Positions 15,947-24,179 of a stretch of 64,000 bases of DNA are shown here, piece by piece. The notes beneath the pieces are model-generated. The model searched no databases, had not been told where the DNA came from, and saw nothing but the letters and a program-made list of their open reading frames with translations. The position numbers and the translations under genes are program-made. Origin of the DNA: Geomonas silvestris (GTDB lineage Bacteria > Desulfobacterota > Desulfuromonadia > Geobacterales > Geobacteraceae); the NCBI RefSeq assembly GCF_014193515.1, contig NZ_BLXX01000002.1:496001-560000 (forward strand), read 5' to 3'. The stretch's first letter is position 1, and the number at the start of each line of letters is the position of its first letter.

Positions 15947-16984
15947 TTACCCGAAGATGCGGTTCTCCTGCTCCTGCACCCGGATGAAGGTGGTGCGCTT
16001 GGTGAGCTCCTTCAGCGAGGCCGCACCCACGTAGGTGCAGGCCGAGCGGACCCCTCCCAGGATGTCGCGCACGGTCTCCTCGATCGGTCCGCGGTAGGGG
16101 ACCTCGACGGTCTTCCCTTCCGAGGCCCGGTAGGAGGCGACCCCGCCGGAGTGCTTGTCCATGGCGGTGGTCGAGCTCATCCCGTAGAAGAGCTTGAACT
16201 GCTGGCCGTTGCGCTCCACGATCTGGCCGCCGCTCTCGTCGTGGCCGGCGAGCATGCCGCCCAGCATCACGAAGTCGGCGCCGCCGCCGAAGGCCTTGGC
16301 GATGTCGCCCGGGCAGGTGCAGCCGCCATCCGAGATGATGCGCCCGCCCAGACCGTGGGCCGCGTCGGCGCACTCGATCACCGCGGAGAGCTGCGGGTAC
16401 CCTACGCCCGCCTTGACGCGGGTGGTGCAGACCGAACCCGGGCCGATGCCGACCTTGACCACGTCGGCGCCGGCCAGAAGCAGCTCCTCGACCATCTCAC
16501 CGGTGACCACGTTCCCCGCGATGATGGTCTTGTCCTCGAAGCTGTCACGCACCCTGCGCACGAACTCGACGAAGCTCTCGGCGTAGCCGTTGGCGACGTC
16601 GATGCAGATGAAATGCAGTTTGGGGTGGTTCTTCATGATGGTGGTGAGCTTCTCGAAGTCGGCCTCGGAGGAACCGGTACTCACCATGATGTGGGAGTAG
16701 ATCACCTCGTCCTTTCCCTCCAGGAACTCGTCCCACTGCACCGGGGAGTAGTGCTTGTGCACGGCGGTCAGCATGGCGTGCTTGGCCAGCACCTCGGCAA
16801 CCTCGAAGGTGCCGGTGGTGTCCATGTTGGCGGAGATGACCGGGACGCCGGTCCACTCGCGCTTGCTGTGCAGGAACTTGAAGGTGCGCACGAGGTCGAC
16901 CTGCGAGCGGCTTTTCAGGTTGGAGCGTTTGGGGCGGATCAGAACGTCGGAAAAACCGAGCTTTACATCGTTGTCTACGAACAT
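15947..16984 (-). CDS. guaC: GMP reductase
   Basis: TIM-barrel enzyme of the IMPDH/GMPR family, 345 residues. It reduces GMP to IMP with NADPH and ammonia release, linking guanine to adenine nucleotide pools. No CBS domains are present, which separates it from IMP dehydrogenase. The catalytic loop is [18 protein letters not shown], with the active Cys after [18 protein letters not shown] and [12 protein letters not shown] match the E. coli-type GMP reductase. Start ATG 16984 ([11 protein letters not shown]) has GAAGGAG upstream; the longer frame to 17074 crosses the promoter and is rejected. Monocistronic, with its own terminator. Confidence 0.93.
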   Translation of the reverse strand: MFVDNDVKLGFSDVLIRPKRSNLKSRSQVDLVRTFKFLHSKREWTGVPVISANMDTTGTFEVAEVLAKHAMLTAVHKHYSPVQWDEFLEGKDEVIYSHIMVSTGSSEADFEKLTTIMKNHPKLHFICIDVANGYAESFVEFVRRVRDSFEDKTIIAGNVVTGEMVEELLLAGADVVKVGIGPGSVCTTRVKAGVGYPQLSAVIECADAAHGLGGRIISDGGCTCPGDIAKAFGGGADFVMLGGMLAGHDESGGQIVERNGQQFKLFYGMSSTTAMDKHSGGVASYRASEGKTVEVPYRGPIEETVRDILGGVRSACTYVGAASLKELTKRTTFIRVQEQENRIFG

Positions 16985-17005
16985 GTGTGCATCTCCTTCG
17001 TGGCA

Positions 17006-17035
17006 AATGTAGCTTACAGTCGTGTCTTTCGACAA
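17006..17035 (-). promoter_or_regulatory. Possible promoter of guaC
   Basis: Minus-strand TTGTCG (17035-17030), 18-base spacer, TACATT (17011-17006). Each box matches consensus at four of six. The short leader to ATG 16984 still fits the ribosome site. Confidence 0.4.
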
Positions 17036-17085
17036 GCGGGATCGGAGAGTAGCGTTAATCCCGGGGTTGTACAAGCGTTAAATTG

Positions 17086-17114
17086 TTGAAAAGAGTATCT
17101 TTACCGCGTATACG
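17086..17114 (+). promoter_or_regulatory. Promoter of the MFS gene
   Basis: TTGAAA (17086-17091), 17-base spacer, TATACG (17109-17114). It is divergent from the guaC promoter and 32 bases before the MFS start codon. Confidence 0.5.
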
Positions 17115-17145
17115 GCCTGTGCTAGAGTGCGCGCGGAGGTTCCGC

Positions 17146-18393
17146 ATGCACGAGATCCGGATGCGCCGCCAGCGCTGGGTCATCTTCGCCGTCCTGGCGC
17201 TGGTCTACATCCTCGTCTACTTCTACCGGGTCTCGCTGGCGGTGGTGGCACGCGACGTCGCGCGCGAACTCGACCTCTCGCCGGCCCAGCTCGGTTCGCT
17301 CTCCAGCATCCTCTTCTACGTCTACGCCGCAGCCCAGCTCCCCCTGGGACCGATGATCGACCGCCTGGGGAGCCGGGTGGTGATCGGCGCCAGCGGCGTC
17401 CTCACCGCCATCGGCGGCATCCTCTTCTCCCAGGCGTCCACCCTGGCCCAGGCCATGGCCGGCCGCATCCTCCTCGGCCTGGGGACCGCCTGCGTCCTCA
17501 TGGCCACCTTCACCATCTTCAGCCACTGGTTTTCCAAGCAGGAGTTCGGCCGGGTCTCCGGCCTCATGATCGCCATCGGGAACCTGGGGAACCTGGGGGG
17601 GACGGCGCCCCTGGCGGTCGCGGTGGCGTGGGTGGGGTGGCGCAGCTCGTTCCTGGCGGTGGGGGTGCTGCAGGGAGTCCTGACGCTGTTCGTGTTCCTT
17701 TTGGTGCGCGACCGGCCGCCGCAGGATCCGGAGCGCAAGGGGGAGCCGGCGGCAACGCCCATGGGGCTCCTCGAGGCCTGGAAGCAGATCTTCGGCAACC
17801 GGGATTTTCTCTGCCTGGGTGCGCTCGCCTTCACCTGGTACGGCAACTACCTGGCCGTGCAGGGGCTCTGGGGCGGCCCGTACCTCATGGAGGTGCTCAA
17901 GCTAAGCCGGGAGGCCGCGGGCCGCATGCTCATGTGCACCTCGCTCGGCTTCATCTGCGGCAGCCTGGTGATCGACACCGTAGCCCGAAAGCTCATGCAC
18001 TCCCATAAGCGGACCCTCTGGCTCGGGCAGTTGGTACTGCTCGTGCTGATGACCGCCTTCCAGGGGGTGGCTGAGACCCTGCCGATGGCGCTTCTCGCGG
18101 CGTTCTTCTTCGCCCTGGGACTGGCGGTCTCCAGCGGGACCACCATCTACCCGATCGTCCGGTCCATGTTCCCGGTACGCATGGTGGGGACCGCGCTCAC
18201 CTCGCTCAACTTCTTCGTGCTGATGGGGGCGGCCTCGATGCAGCAGATCATGGGGGTGATCCTGAATTCCTTCGGGAAACTCACCCCCGGCGCTACCGGC
18301 CAGGCCTTCCACGCGGCCTTCCAGTTTCCGGTGGCCGCCCAGGCCGTGGCGCTCGCCTTGTTCTTCTTCGCCAAGGACTATTACGAAACCTAG
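17146..18393 (+). CDS. Major facilitator superfamily transporter
   Basis: 415 residues with about twelve hydrophobic segments in two halves, as in MFS carriers. The loop between helices 2 and 3 reads PLGPMIDRLGSRVVIG, a good match to the MFS motif G-x3-D-R-x-G-R-R. The N-terminal helix contains YFYRVSLAVVARDVARELDLS, seen in the organic-anion/phthalate-glycerol-3-phosphate-like branch, but the substrate cannot be assigned. Start ATG 17146 has GGAGGT five bases upstream; the longer frame from 17083 starts before the promoter -35 box. The stop is followed directly by heptamer repeats. Confidence 0.8.
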   Translation: MHEIRMRRQRWVIFAVLALVYILVYFYRVSLAVVARDVARELDLSPAQLGSLSSILFYVYAAAQLPLGPMIDRLGSRVVIGASGVLTAIGGILFSQASTLAQAMAGRILLGLGTACVLMATFTIFSHWFSKQEFGRVSGLMIAIGNLGNLGGTAPLAVAVAWVGWRSSFLAVGVLQGVLTLFVFLLVRDRPPQDPERKGEPAATPMGLLEAWKQIFGNRDFLCLGALAFTWYGNYLAVQGLWGGPYLMEVLKLSREAAGRMLMCTSLGFICGSLVIDTVARKLMHSHKRTLWLGQLVLLVLMTAFQGVAETLPMALLAAFFFALGLAVSSGTTIYPIVRSMFPVRMVGTALTSLNFFVLMGAASMQQIMGVILNSFGKLTPGATGQAFHAAFQFPVAAQAVALALFFFAKDYYET

Positions 18394-18399
18394 AACCCG

Positions 18400-18617
18400 T
18401 TCTACGTTCTAGGTTCTAGGTTCTAGGTTGCAGGTTAAAACCGGAAAGCTGTTCTTTGGGAAGTGGTGTCGGCCTTACAGGGAACCAAACGAGGCATCTC
18501 GCCCCTACCACCCCCTGGAACCCGAAACCATAGTGCCTGCTACGCAGAAAACCCAGGCACGTCGCTGGTTCTCTTTTGGCAGTTAACCTAGAACGTAGAA
18601 CATAGAACCTAGAACAG
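18400..18617. repeat. Two inverted clusters of a GTTCTAG heptamer flanking ~150 bp
   Basis: At 18402-18435 the plus strand carries GTTCTAC, three GTTCTAG, then GTTGCAG in tandem. At 18585-18615 the minus strand carries GTTCTAG, GTTCTAT, GTTCTAC and GTTCTAG. The two arrays face each other around 150 bases of noncoding DNA between the MFS gene and the 3' end of the dihydrouridine synthase gene. No open frame lies between them. Confidence 0.75.
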
Positions 18618-18626
18618 CTTCTGGTT

Positions 18627-19637
18627 TTACAGCTCTCCGAGCACCGATTTGAAGTCGCCGAGGGTCTTGGCGCGCTTCAGGCGCTTGAGTTCTTGGTCCA
18701 GTTCCGGGTCCTCGACGTTGGAGACCACACCCTTCACCTTGGCGAGCACCTGGGCGTCGCCGCAGAAGAGCTTGCCGTAGAGCGGCAACAGGCCGTCCAG
18801 GTAGCGGCGCAGCATGGCCCGGCGCTCGGCACGTTCCGGCTCCGCGCTCGCCCGGCCGCGCAGCCTTTCGAAGAGCATCGGCTCGCCGATGCCGCCGCGT
18901 CCCAGCATGAGGCCGGCAGCCCCCGTCTCCTTCAGGATCCCAAGCCCCTTTTTGGCGCTGCGGATGTCGCCGTTGGCGATGACGGGAAGGTTGGTCTGCC
19001 GGATCACTTCCGCGGTGATGGCATGGTCCGCAAAGCCGTTGTAGGCCTGGCGCACGGTGCGCGGATGCAACACCAGGAAGTCGACACCGGAGTGCTCCAA
19101 AAGCGGCAAGAGGGAGAAGATCTGGCGCGGATCGTCGTAACCGGCGCGCAGCTTCACCGAGAAGGTCCCGGTGATGGTCTCGCGCAGGGCGGGGAGGATC
19201 TCCTCCAGAAGCTCGGGGCGCTTCAGCATCCCGCCGCCGGTCAGCCCGCTGGTCATGCGCCCGTAGGGGCACCCCATGTTCAGGTTCAGGTGTACCGCGC
19301 CGGCGTCCTGGGCGACCTGGGCCGCCGAGACCAGTGCCTCGCGGCCGTGGCCGATCAGCTGCACCACCAAAGGGACGCCCCCTTCCTCGGCGGCGATCTC
19401 GCGCAGGTCGCTCGGCATCAGGCGCTTTTTCGAGGAGACCGGGTTCACCCGCATGAATTCGGTCCAGACCACGTCGGGGCGCACCCAGGAGACGAAGAGC
19501 GCGCGGAGCGCGCGGTTGGTGAGCCCCTGCATCGGCGCCAGCATGAGCGGCGTTTCGCCGGGAGCCCAGGGGAGTCGTCGGGCGCCGGGCGCAGTGCTGC
19601 CCGGGCAGCGATCATTGTCAGTTACGGATTTGGTCAT
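18627..19637 (-). CDS. tRNA-dihydrouridine synthase (DUS family)
   Basis: FMN TIM-barrel enzyme, 336 residues, which reduces uridines in tRNA D-loops. It opens with the family strand LMLAPMQGLTNRALRALF. The catalytic cysteine is in LNMGCPYGRMTSGLTGG, which resembles the usual N-x-GCP with a divergent tail. FSVKLRAGYDD, HPRTVRQAYNG and VIANGDIRSAKKG bind FMN and substrate. The HPRT and GRGGIG motifs confirm the family; the subgroup (DusA/B/C) is uncertain, and DusC-like is possible. The start at 19637 has no strong ribosome site, so the true start may be a little downstream. No partner genes. Minus strand. Confidence 0.82.
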   Translation of the reverse strand: MTKSVTDNDRCPGSTAPGARRLPWAPGETPLMLAPMQGLTNRALRALFVSWVRPDVVWTEFMRVNPVSSKKRLMPSDLREIAAEEGGVPLVVQLIGHGREALVSAAQVAQDAGAVHLNLNMGCPYGRMTSGLTGGGMLKRPELLEEILPALRETITGTFSVKLRAGYDDPRQIFSLLPLLEHSGVDFLVLHPRTVRQAYNGFADHAITAEVIRQTNLPVIANGDIRSAKKGLGILKETGAAGLMLGRGGIGEPMLFERLRGRASAEPERAERRAMLRRYLDGLLPLYGKLFCGDAQVLAKVKGVVSNVEDPELDQELKRLKRAKTLGDFKSVLGEL

Positions 19638-19677
19638 GTTCTGGTAAGGGGACGAAGCTGAAAGGGTGCTGAGGTGC

Positions 19678-19700
19678 GGGGAGGCGGCGGCCGCCTCCCC
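19678..19700 (-). terminator. Strong GC hairpin after the FKBP gene
   Basis: GGGGAGGCGG-CGG-CCGCCTCCCC forms a 10-bp stem 30 bases beyond the FKBP stop. No T-tract follows, so it is either a weak terminator or an RNA end-stabilising hairpin. Confidence 0.45.
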
Positions 19701-19729
19701 GGCTTCGTGCGGGCTAACAGGCCTAAGGC

Positions 19730-20233
19730 CTAGAGGATTTCCAGCAGTTCGATCTCGTAGGTGATGTCTTCGCCGGCCAGCGGGTGGTTGGCGTCGACGG
19801 TGATGGCCTCTTCGGTCACTTCGACCACCACGACTTCGACCGGCTCGTCGTCGTCGCCGGTCAGCTCCAGTTCCATGCCGACTTCCGGGACGATGTCGCC
19901 GGTGAGCTGGGCGCGGCTGATGGCGAAGACCTCGTCCTCGTCGTACTCGCCGAAGGCGTCTTCAGCAGGAATCACGATGGTTTTCTTCTCGCCGGGAGCC
20001 ATGCCGACCAAGGCTTCCTCGATCTGCGGGAAGAAGTCCTCGTTGCCGATGGTCAGCTCCATGGGGCCGGTTTCGCAGCCGCACCCTTCGTCATCGCAGC
20101 CGTCATCGTTGCAGCCGCAGGCGTCGTCCTCGCAGCAGCCTTCTTCCTTCAGGGTGCTGTCGAAGACCGAACCGTCTTCCAGGGTGCCGGTGTAGTTGAT
20201 GCGTACTTTGTCGCCTTGTTTCGCAGTTGCCAT
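19730..20233 (-). CDS. FKBP-type peptidyl-prolyl isomerase, SlyD-like, with Cys-rich acidic insert
   Basis: 167 residues, cytoplasmic SlyD-type prolyl isomerase/chaperone. The FKBP core is seen as VRINYTGTLEDGSVFDST and GPMELTIG...FFPQIEEALVGM, followed by an insert-in-flap domain (EKKTIVIPAEDAFGEYD) and the closing NHPLAGE. Unusually, residues 29-55 between the first strands form an insert with seven cysteines (33, 34, 39, 41, 46, 51, 53) among Asp/Glu. SlyD of E. coli has its metal-binding His/Cys tail at the C-terminus; here there is no tail and the metal-binding-like segment is internal. The ribosome site GAAGGACG precedes ATG 20233. Single gene. Confidence 0.88.
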   Translation of the reverse strand: MATAKQGDKVRINYTGTLEDGSVFDSTLKEEGCCEDDACGCNDDGCDDEGCGCETGPMELTIGNEDFFPQIEEALVGMAPGEKKTIVIPAEDAFGEYDEDEVFAISRAQLTGDIVPEVGMELELTGDDDEPVEVVVVEVTEEAITVDANHPLAGEDITYEIELLEIL

Positions 20234-20452
20234 GTCGTATCGTCCTTCTCTTTGGTGTAGTGAGTCTGGTTCTCTTCGCTGAATGTACGTGCGAGCGAGC
20301 CGGTTAGTCCAGAAAAATCGTGTTCAGTGCCAAAAAACCGCGCCGGCACGCAGGAGTGCTCCCGCGGCAGCAACCCGGGCATACCAGCTTGCCCTTTACA
20401 GTTGTCGCACGGTTATGGAACAATGTCATGCGGTTGACACAAGGAGGCGGTC

Positions 20453-20644
20453 ATGGAGAAGAGGATCAACGCGGAAGAGTGGACGGCCCGGTTTCGTGCC
20501 GTAGGCCTGGATGACGACGCCCAGGGGCATTGGCACTCCCTTTTCGAACGCGAAAACCCCAGCGGGCACCAGAGTTTCCTGGAGTGGCTGGGGCTTCCCG
20601 AAGAGCGAATCGTCCAGATCAGGGACCGCTCCTCGATCCGGTAG
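20453..20644 (+). CDS. Small conserved-looking protein, unknown function
   Basis: 63 residues, soluble, charged, rich in Glu and Arg, with two Trp-containing amphipathic stretches (EEWTARFRAVGLDDDA and HQSFLEWLGLPEERI). The second half resembles a short helix-turn-helix-like LPEERIVQIR segment. An excellent ribosome site AAGGAGG lies five bases before ATG 20453, which is the main reason to accept it. No family recognised and no clear operon partner; the downstream gene is on the opposite strand. Confidence 0.65.
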   Translation: MEKRINAEEWTARFRAVGLDDDAQGHWHSLFERENPSGHQSFLEWLGLPEERIVQIRDRSSIR

Positions 20645-20711
20645 ACGCCGCACTTCCCGCCCCTTGCGGCGGCACGGCATCCGGAACGTGGCAGCCAGGC
20701 TTTTCCCGCCT

Positions 20712-21173
20712 TTACTGGCGCATCAGTTTCTTCGCCGCGAAGTTGTAGCACTGCAGGTAGCTCAACACGGTGAGCACGAAGCTGAAGTACAAGACACACA
20801 GGACGATCGGGGTGTTCGGGGCCTGCAGGATGAACATCCCGAAGAAGAAGAACACCGACGCCTTCACGATGTCTCCCATCCGCTTCTTCTTGGTGACGGC
20901 CTTGAGTTCCTCACTGCTCAGGTTGCTGGTGCTCAGGGTCAGGTCGCGCTCGGCTTCCTTCGCGGCAAAGCGGTAGATCGGGTAGAAGAGCAGCATCTGG
21001 ATCACGAAGCTCGCCACCACGCCGTTCATGAACCTCCCCGGCATGCCGATGGCCTGGAACTTTGCCTGGAACTGTACCGCCATGTAGCCGAGCATCAGGA
21101 CGAGGGCAACCTGGGCCACCGCGAATATCTTGATGGTTTTGCCGATCTTCTGGTATCTTGTGGTGTCCGCCAT
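20712..21173 (-). CDS. Membrane protein, unknown function
   Basis: 153 residues with four hydrophobic segments (about residues 12-31, 45-62, 98-114 and 118-135) and a positively charged loop KAVTKKKRMGD between the second and third. The N-terminus is cytoplasmic-like and the C-terminus ends in basic residues. Start ATG 21173 has GGGAG upstream; the longer frame lacks one. No family is recognised. The gene stands alone between a small plus-strand gene and the EamA carrier. The region 21174-21461 upstream has no supported gene. Confidence 0.75.
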   Translation of the reverse strand: MADTTRYQKIGKTIKIFAVAQVALVLMLGYMAVQFQAKFQAIGMPGRFMNGVVASFVIQMLLFYPIYRFAAKEAERDLTLSTSNLSSEELKAVTKKKRMGDIVKASVFFFFGMFILQAPNTPIVLCVLYFSFVLTVLSYLQCYNFAAKKLMRQ

Positions 21174-21461
21174 CGCAGCTCCCTCCGGGTGGTTGTGGTG
21201 TGCTCCGCACAGCAAGCGGCGTCACCATAACAAATGTAACGCTGGTATACAATAAAAAGACGCTCCGGTTTCGGCCGGTTCGCTGCACGGCGCGAAAGAC
21301 CGGGGTCCCCTGGCGCTGGGACGGGCTTTCACAAGCGAAACCAGGATGTTGTGCCTCGGTACTCCCGAAGTGGCGCAACCGCCGGGCGGGTTTTGCGTTG
21401 ATCGCCGACAGCGAATCGGGTAACGTGATCGGGTTGCCTCGACAAAAGGGCGGAACCCCGC

Positions 21462-22319
21462 ATGAAACAGACCCGCCTCGCCTACGCCGCACTGGTCTTG
21501 GGCATCCTTTGCATAGGCTGTTCGGCGTTGTTCGTAAAGATTGCCGCACTCCCCGGCACCGTTTCGGCCTTCTACCGGCTGGCGCTGGCGGCTCCCCCGC
21601 TGTTGGTCGCCTGGGCGGTGGCCAGAAAACCGATGCCGGCGCGTCACGACCTGGGGCTCATGGCGGCCGGCGGCGCGCTCTTTGCCGCGGACCTGGTCTT
21701 CTGGAACTCCGGCTTGCTGCTCACCTCGGCTGCGACCGCGACCCTTTTGGCCAACAACGCCCCGATCTGGGTCGGCCTGGGCGCGCTCTTCTTCTTCCGC
21801 GAGCGCCTGGCACCGCGCTTCTGGTTCGGGCTCACCCTCTCCCTGGTCGGGATGACGCTCATCGTGGGGGCCGTGGGGATCCGGCAGCTGCAGTTCAACC
21901 ATGGCGACCTCCTGAGCATCGCCGCCAGCATGTTCTACGCGGCCTACCTCCTCACCACCCAGAAGGCGCGGGTCGCCAACGACACCCTGACCTTCATGAC
22001 GGTGTCGGTGGTTGCCGGGGCGGCGCTCCTGTGGGTGGTAAACCTGGCCCTCGGGGTGCCGCTCACCGGCTTCAGCGCCAGGACCTGGTGGGCCCTCACC
22101 GGGCTCGCGCTCCTCTCGCACCTGGTCGGCTGGCTCGCCATCAACTACGCGCTGGGGCACCTGAAGGCCTCGGCGGTCTCGGTCTCGCTCCTGGGACAGG
22201 CCGTGGTGACGGCGCTCCTCTCCATCCCGATCCTGGGGGAGACCCTGGGATGGTCGCAGACCGTGGGCGGTCTCCTGGTCTTAAGCGGCATCTACCTGGT
22301 GAACAGCAGAAAGAAGTAA
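21462..22319 (+). CDS. EamA/DMT family transporter
   Basis: 285 residues with about ten membrane helices in two EamA repeats, as in the drug/metabolite exporter family. Motifs: FYRLALAAPPLL in the first repeat, the helix 3-4 pattern TSAATATLLANNAPIWVGLGALFFFRE split across the membrane, and in the second repeat SVSLLGQAVVTALLSIPILGE, the typical E-at-the-end signature. Function is inner-membrane export of a small metabolite, substrate unknown. A terminator-like hairpin follows before the next carrier gene, so the two transporters are probably not simply co-transcribed. Confidence 0.82.
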   Translation: MKQTRLAYAALVLGILCIGCSALFVKIAALPGTVSAFYRLALAAPPLLVAWAVARKPMPARHDLGLMAAGGALFAADLVFWNSGLLLTSAATATLLANNAPIWVGLGALFFFRERLAPRFWFGLTLSLVGMTLIVGAVGIRQLQFNHGDLLSIAASMFYAAYLLTTQKARVANDTLTFMTVSVVAGAALLWVVNLALGVPLTGFSARTWWALTGLALLSHLVGWLAINYALGHLKASAVSVSLLGQAVVTALLSIPILGETLGWSQTVGGLLVLSGIYLVNSRKK

Positions 22320-22399
22320 TCGGCAGCAAAAGAACCACCCTAAACACGCACCGATGAGCGAACCGCGCTTTTTGCCACCTGCGGCACGCTCCATCCAGC

Positions 22400-22426
22400 A
22401 GGCGCACCAACGTGGGCGCCTTTTTC
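22400..22426 (+). terminator. Terminator-like hairpin just before the RhtB-type gene
   Basis: AGGCGC...GCGCCT with an imperfect middle and a run of five Ts, only 15 bases before the next start codon. It could terminate the EamA transcript or act as an attenuator for the downstream exporter. Confidence 0.55.
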
Positions 22427-22440
22427 GAGGAACTACTCTA

Positions 22441-23067
22441 ATGGAAGGAATCGTCAATCTCCCGCTGTTCCTGGTCTCCTGCGTGGCGCTCAACGTCATG
22501 CCCGGGCCGGACACCATCTATCTGGTTACCCGCAGCATCGCGCAGGGGCGCCGCGCCGGGCTGCTCTCCTCCTGGGGGCTTTGCACCGGCGCCTTGGTGC
22601 ACACCTTCGCCGCGGCCCTGGGACTCTCCGCGGTCCTCTCCGCCTCGGCGCACGCCTTCAGCGCCGTTAAGTACGCCGGTGCCGTCTACCTCATCTACCT
22701 CGGGGTCAAGACCTTCTTCGACAAAAGCGGTCCGCTCCCCACCGACAACGAGCCGGCGGCACCGGTCAGCGGTTGCCGGATCTTCTTCCAGGGGATCCTG
22801 GTCGATGTCCTCAACCCGAAGGTCGCCCTGTTTTTTCTCGCCTTCCTGCCGCAGTTCATCGACCACCGCGCACCCAACAAGTTCGCGACCTTCCTGCTTC
22901 TGGGCGCCATCCTGGTGCTCTTCTCGCTGGTCTGGGAGGGGATCCTGGTCTTGGGGAGCTCCCGGCTTTCCGGGTACTTCACCAGGAACGAGAACTCCGG
23001 TCGCCGGGTGAACCGGGTCGCCGGGTCGATCTTCGTCAGCCTCGGGGTCCGGATGGGGCTGGTCTGA
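22441..23067 (+). CDS. LysE/RhtB family amino acid exporter
   Basis: 208 residues, six hydrophobic helices. The hallmark N-terminal motif NVMPGPDTIYLVTRSIAQGRRAG matches the RhtB family G-P-x-P-D/N pattern and SWGLCTGALVHTFAAALGLSA is typical of helix 2. DVLNPKVALFFLAFLPQF is the second family signature. It exports amino acids such as threonine or homoserine; the specific substrate is unknown. Start ATG 22441 is chosen for alignment with the family N-terminus. An ATG at 22354 would put the hairpin inside the coding region and is rejected. Confidence 0.88.
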   Translation: MEGIVNLPLFLVSCVALNVMPGPDTIYLVTRSIAQGRRAGLLSSWGLCTGALVHTFAAALGLSAVLSASAHAFSAVKYAGAVYLIYLGVKTFFDKSGPLPTDNEPAAPVSGCRIFFQGILVDVLNPKVALFFLAFLPQFIDHRAPNKFATFLLLGAILVLFSLVWEGILVLGSSRLSGYFTRNENSGRRVNRVAGSIFVSLGVRMGLV

Positions 23068-23181
23068 CCGAAAGACGCACCGCTTCCGCTGTCTCACTCC
23101 CCGGCTGGGTGTCGGGAAGGTACCGGCCGGCTGGCGCGTGCTCGGCAGGCTTTTTAACTTTACTGACAACGGAGGGGCTTC

Positions 23182-23835
23182 ATGGACGTCGTTCTCAACC
23201 CCACGGAGGTTCGGGTGCTCGGTTCGCTCATCGAGAAAGAGCTCACCACCCCGGAGTACTATCCGCTCTCGCTCAACGCGCTGGTCAACGCCTGCAACCA
23301 GAAGTCGAACCGCGACCCGGTGACCAGTCTCGCCGAGGCGGAGGTGGTCCAGGCCCTCGATTCCCTGAGGTTCAAGCAGTACGCGCTCCTCTCCGGGGCC
23401 GGCGGCCGGGTCTCCAAGTACCGCCACGCCCTGGTGGAGAAGTTCCGCCTCTCTCCTGCCGAGCTCGCGCTTATCTGCGAGCTTTTGGTGCGCGGTCCGC
23501 AGACCGTGGGCGAGCTGCGGACGCGCTGCGAGCGGATGCACCCCTTCGCCGACCTGGCCGAGGTAGAGGCGACGCTGGAGGAGCTCATGAACCGCACGCC
23601 GCCCATCGTGACGCGGCTGCCGCGCCAGCCCGGGCGCAAGGAGTCCCGCTTCTGCCAGCTCTTCGCCGGCGAGCCGGATCTCGCCGCCCTGGAGGCGGCC
23701 GGCGAGGGGGGCGCGCGCGGCAGGGGCGCCGACGGCGCTCAGCTTGAGAAACTCGAGGAAGAGGTGGCCGCGCTGCGTCAGGAGGTCGACGACCTGCGCC
23801 AGATGCTCGCCGAATTCCGCAGGACCTTTGAATAG
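23182..23835 (+). CDS. YceH family protein (DUF480)
   Basis: 217 residues. Matches the YceH/DUF480 family: N-terminal LNPTEVRVLGSLIEKELTTPE, then PLSLNALVNACNQKSNRDPV and, in the second winged-helix, LSPAELALICELLVRGPQT. Two winged-helix modules and a C-terminal coiled-coil-like segment (EKLEEEVAALRQEVDDLRQML, about residues 185-210). The family role is not established; DNA binding is inferred from the fold. Ribosome site ACGGAGG is before ATG 23182. The next two genes follow within 20 bases and may be co-transcribed. Confidence 0.88.
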   Translation: MDVVLNPTEVRVLGSLIEKELTTPEYYPLSLNALVNACNQKSNRDPVTSLAEAEVVQALDSLRFKQYALLSGAGGRVSKYRHALVEKFRLSPAELALICELLVRGPQTVGELRTRCERMHPFADLAEVEATLEELMNRTPPIVTRLPRQPGRKESRFCQLFAGEPDLAALEAAGEGGARGRGADGAQLEKLEEEVAALRQEVDDLRQMLAEFRRTFE

Positions 23836-23854
23836 ATTTGGTGGGGAGGATTGA

Positions 23855-24166
23855 GTGACTGAACACCGGGAGTCGCGGCTGGAACTGGCCGCAAAGATCG
23901 ATGTTACCGACTGGTTCAGCCTGCGGGCGCACCTGGAGCGCGGCGGGGTGATCCTGGTGGATCGCATGCTGGATCTAACCGAGGTGGGTGTCGCCGTGGC
24001 GGGGGACGAGGTGAAGCTCCTCGAGCGCTGGATCGCGGGGGGGCTGGTGGGGAAGCCGAGCGCCGAGCAGGTCGCGGGCTGGGATGCCCAGACGATGAAA
24101 GTCTTCAACTGCCTGATCGTGTCGCCTTTCGTTCTGGTGCAAGAAGTGCCGGAAGAAAAGGCCTAG
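23855..24166 (+). CDS. DUF2288 family protein
   Basis: 103 residues, soluble. The pattern LAAKIDVTDWFSLRAHLERG, VILVDRMLDLTEVGVAVA, a short W-containing helix (LLERWIAGGLV) and the C-terminal CLIVSPFVLVQE matches DUF2288 proteins. Function unknown. Start is GTG 23855 with GGGGAGGA six to seven bases upstream. It is in a tight cluster with yceH-like (19 bases before) and the DUF1847 gene (13 bases after), so these three are likely one transcript. Confidence 0.78.
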   Translation: MTEHRESRLELAAKIDVTDWFSLRAHLERGGVILVDRMLDLTEVGVAVAGDEVKLLERWIAGGLVGKPSAEQVAGWDAQTMKVFNCLIVSPFVLVQEVPEEKA

Positions 24167-24179
24167 TCAAGGAGGTTTC

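Noticed and set aside
18402-18615. CRISPR-like array
   Set aside because: Repeat units are seven bases in direct tandem with no unique spacers and no cas genes nearby.
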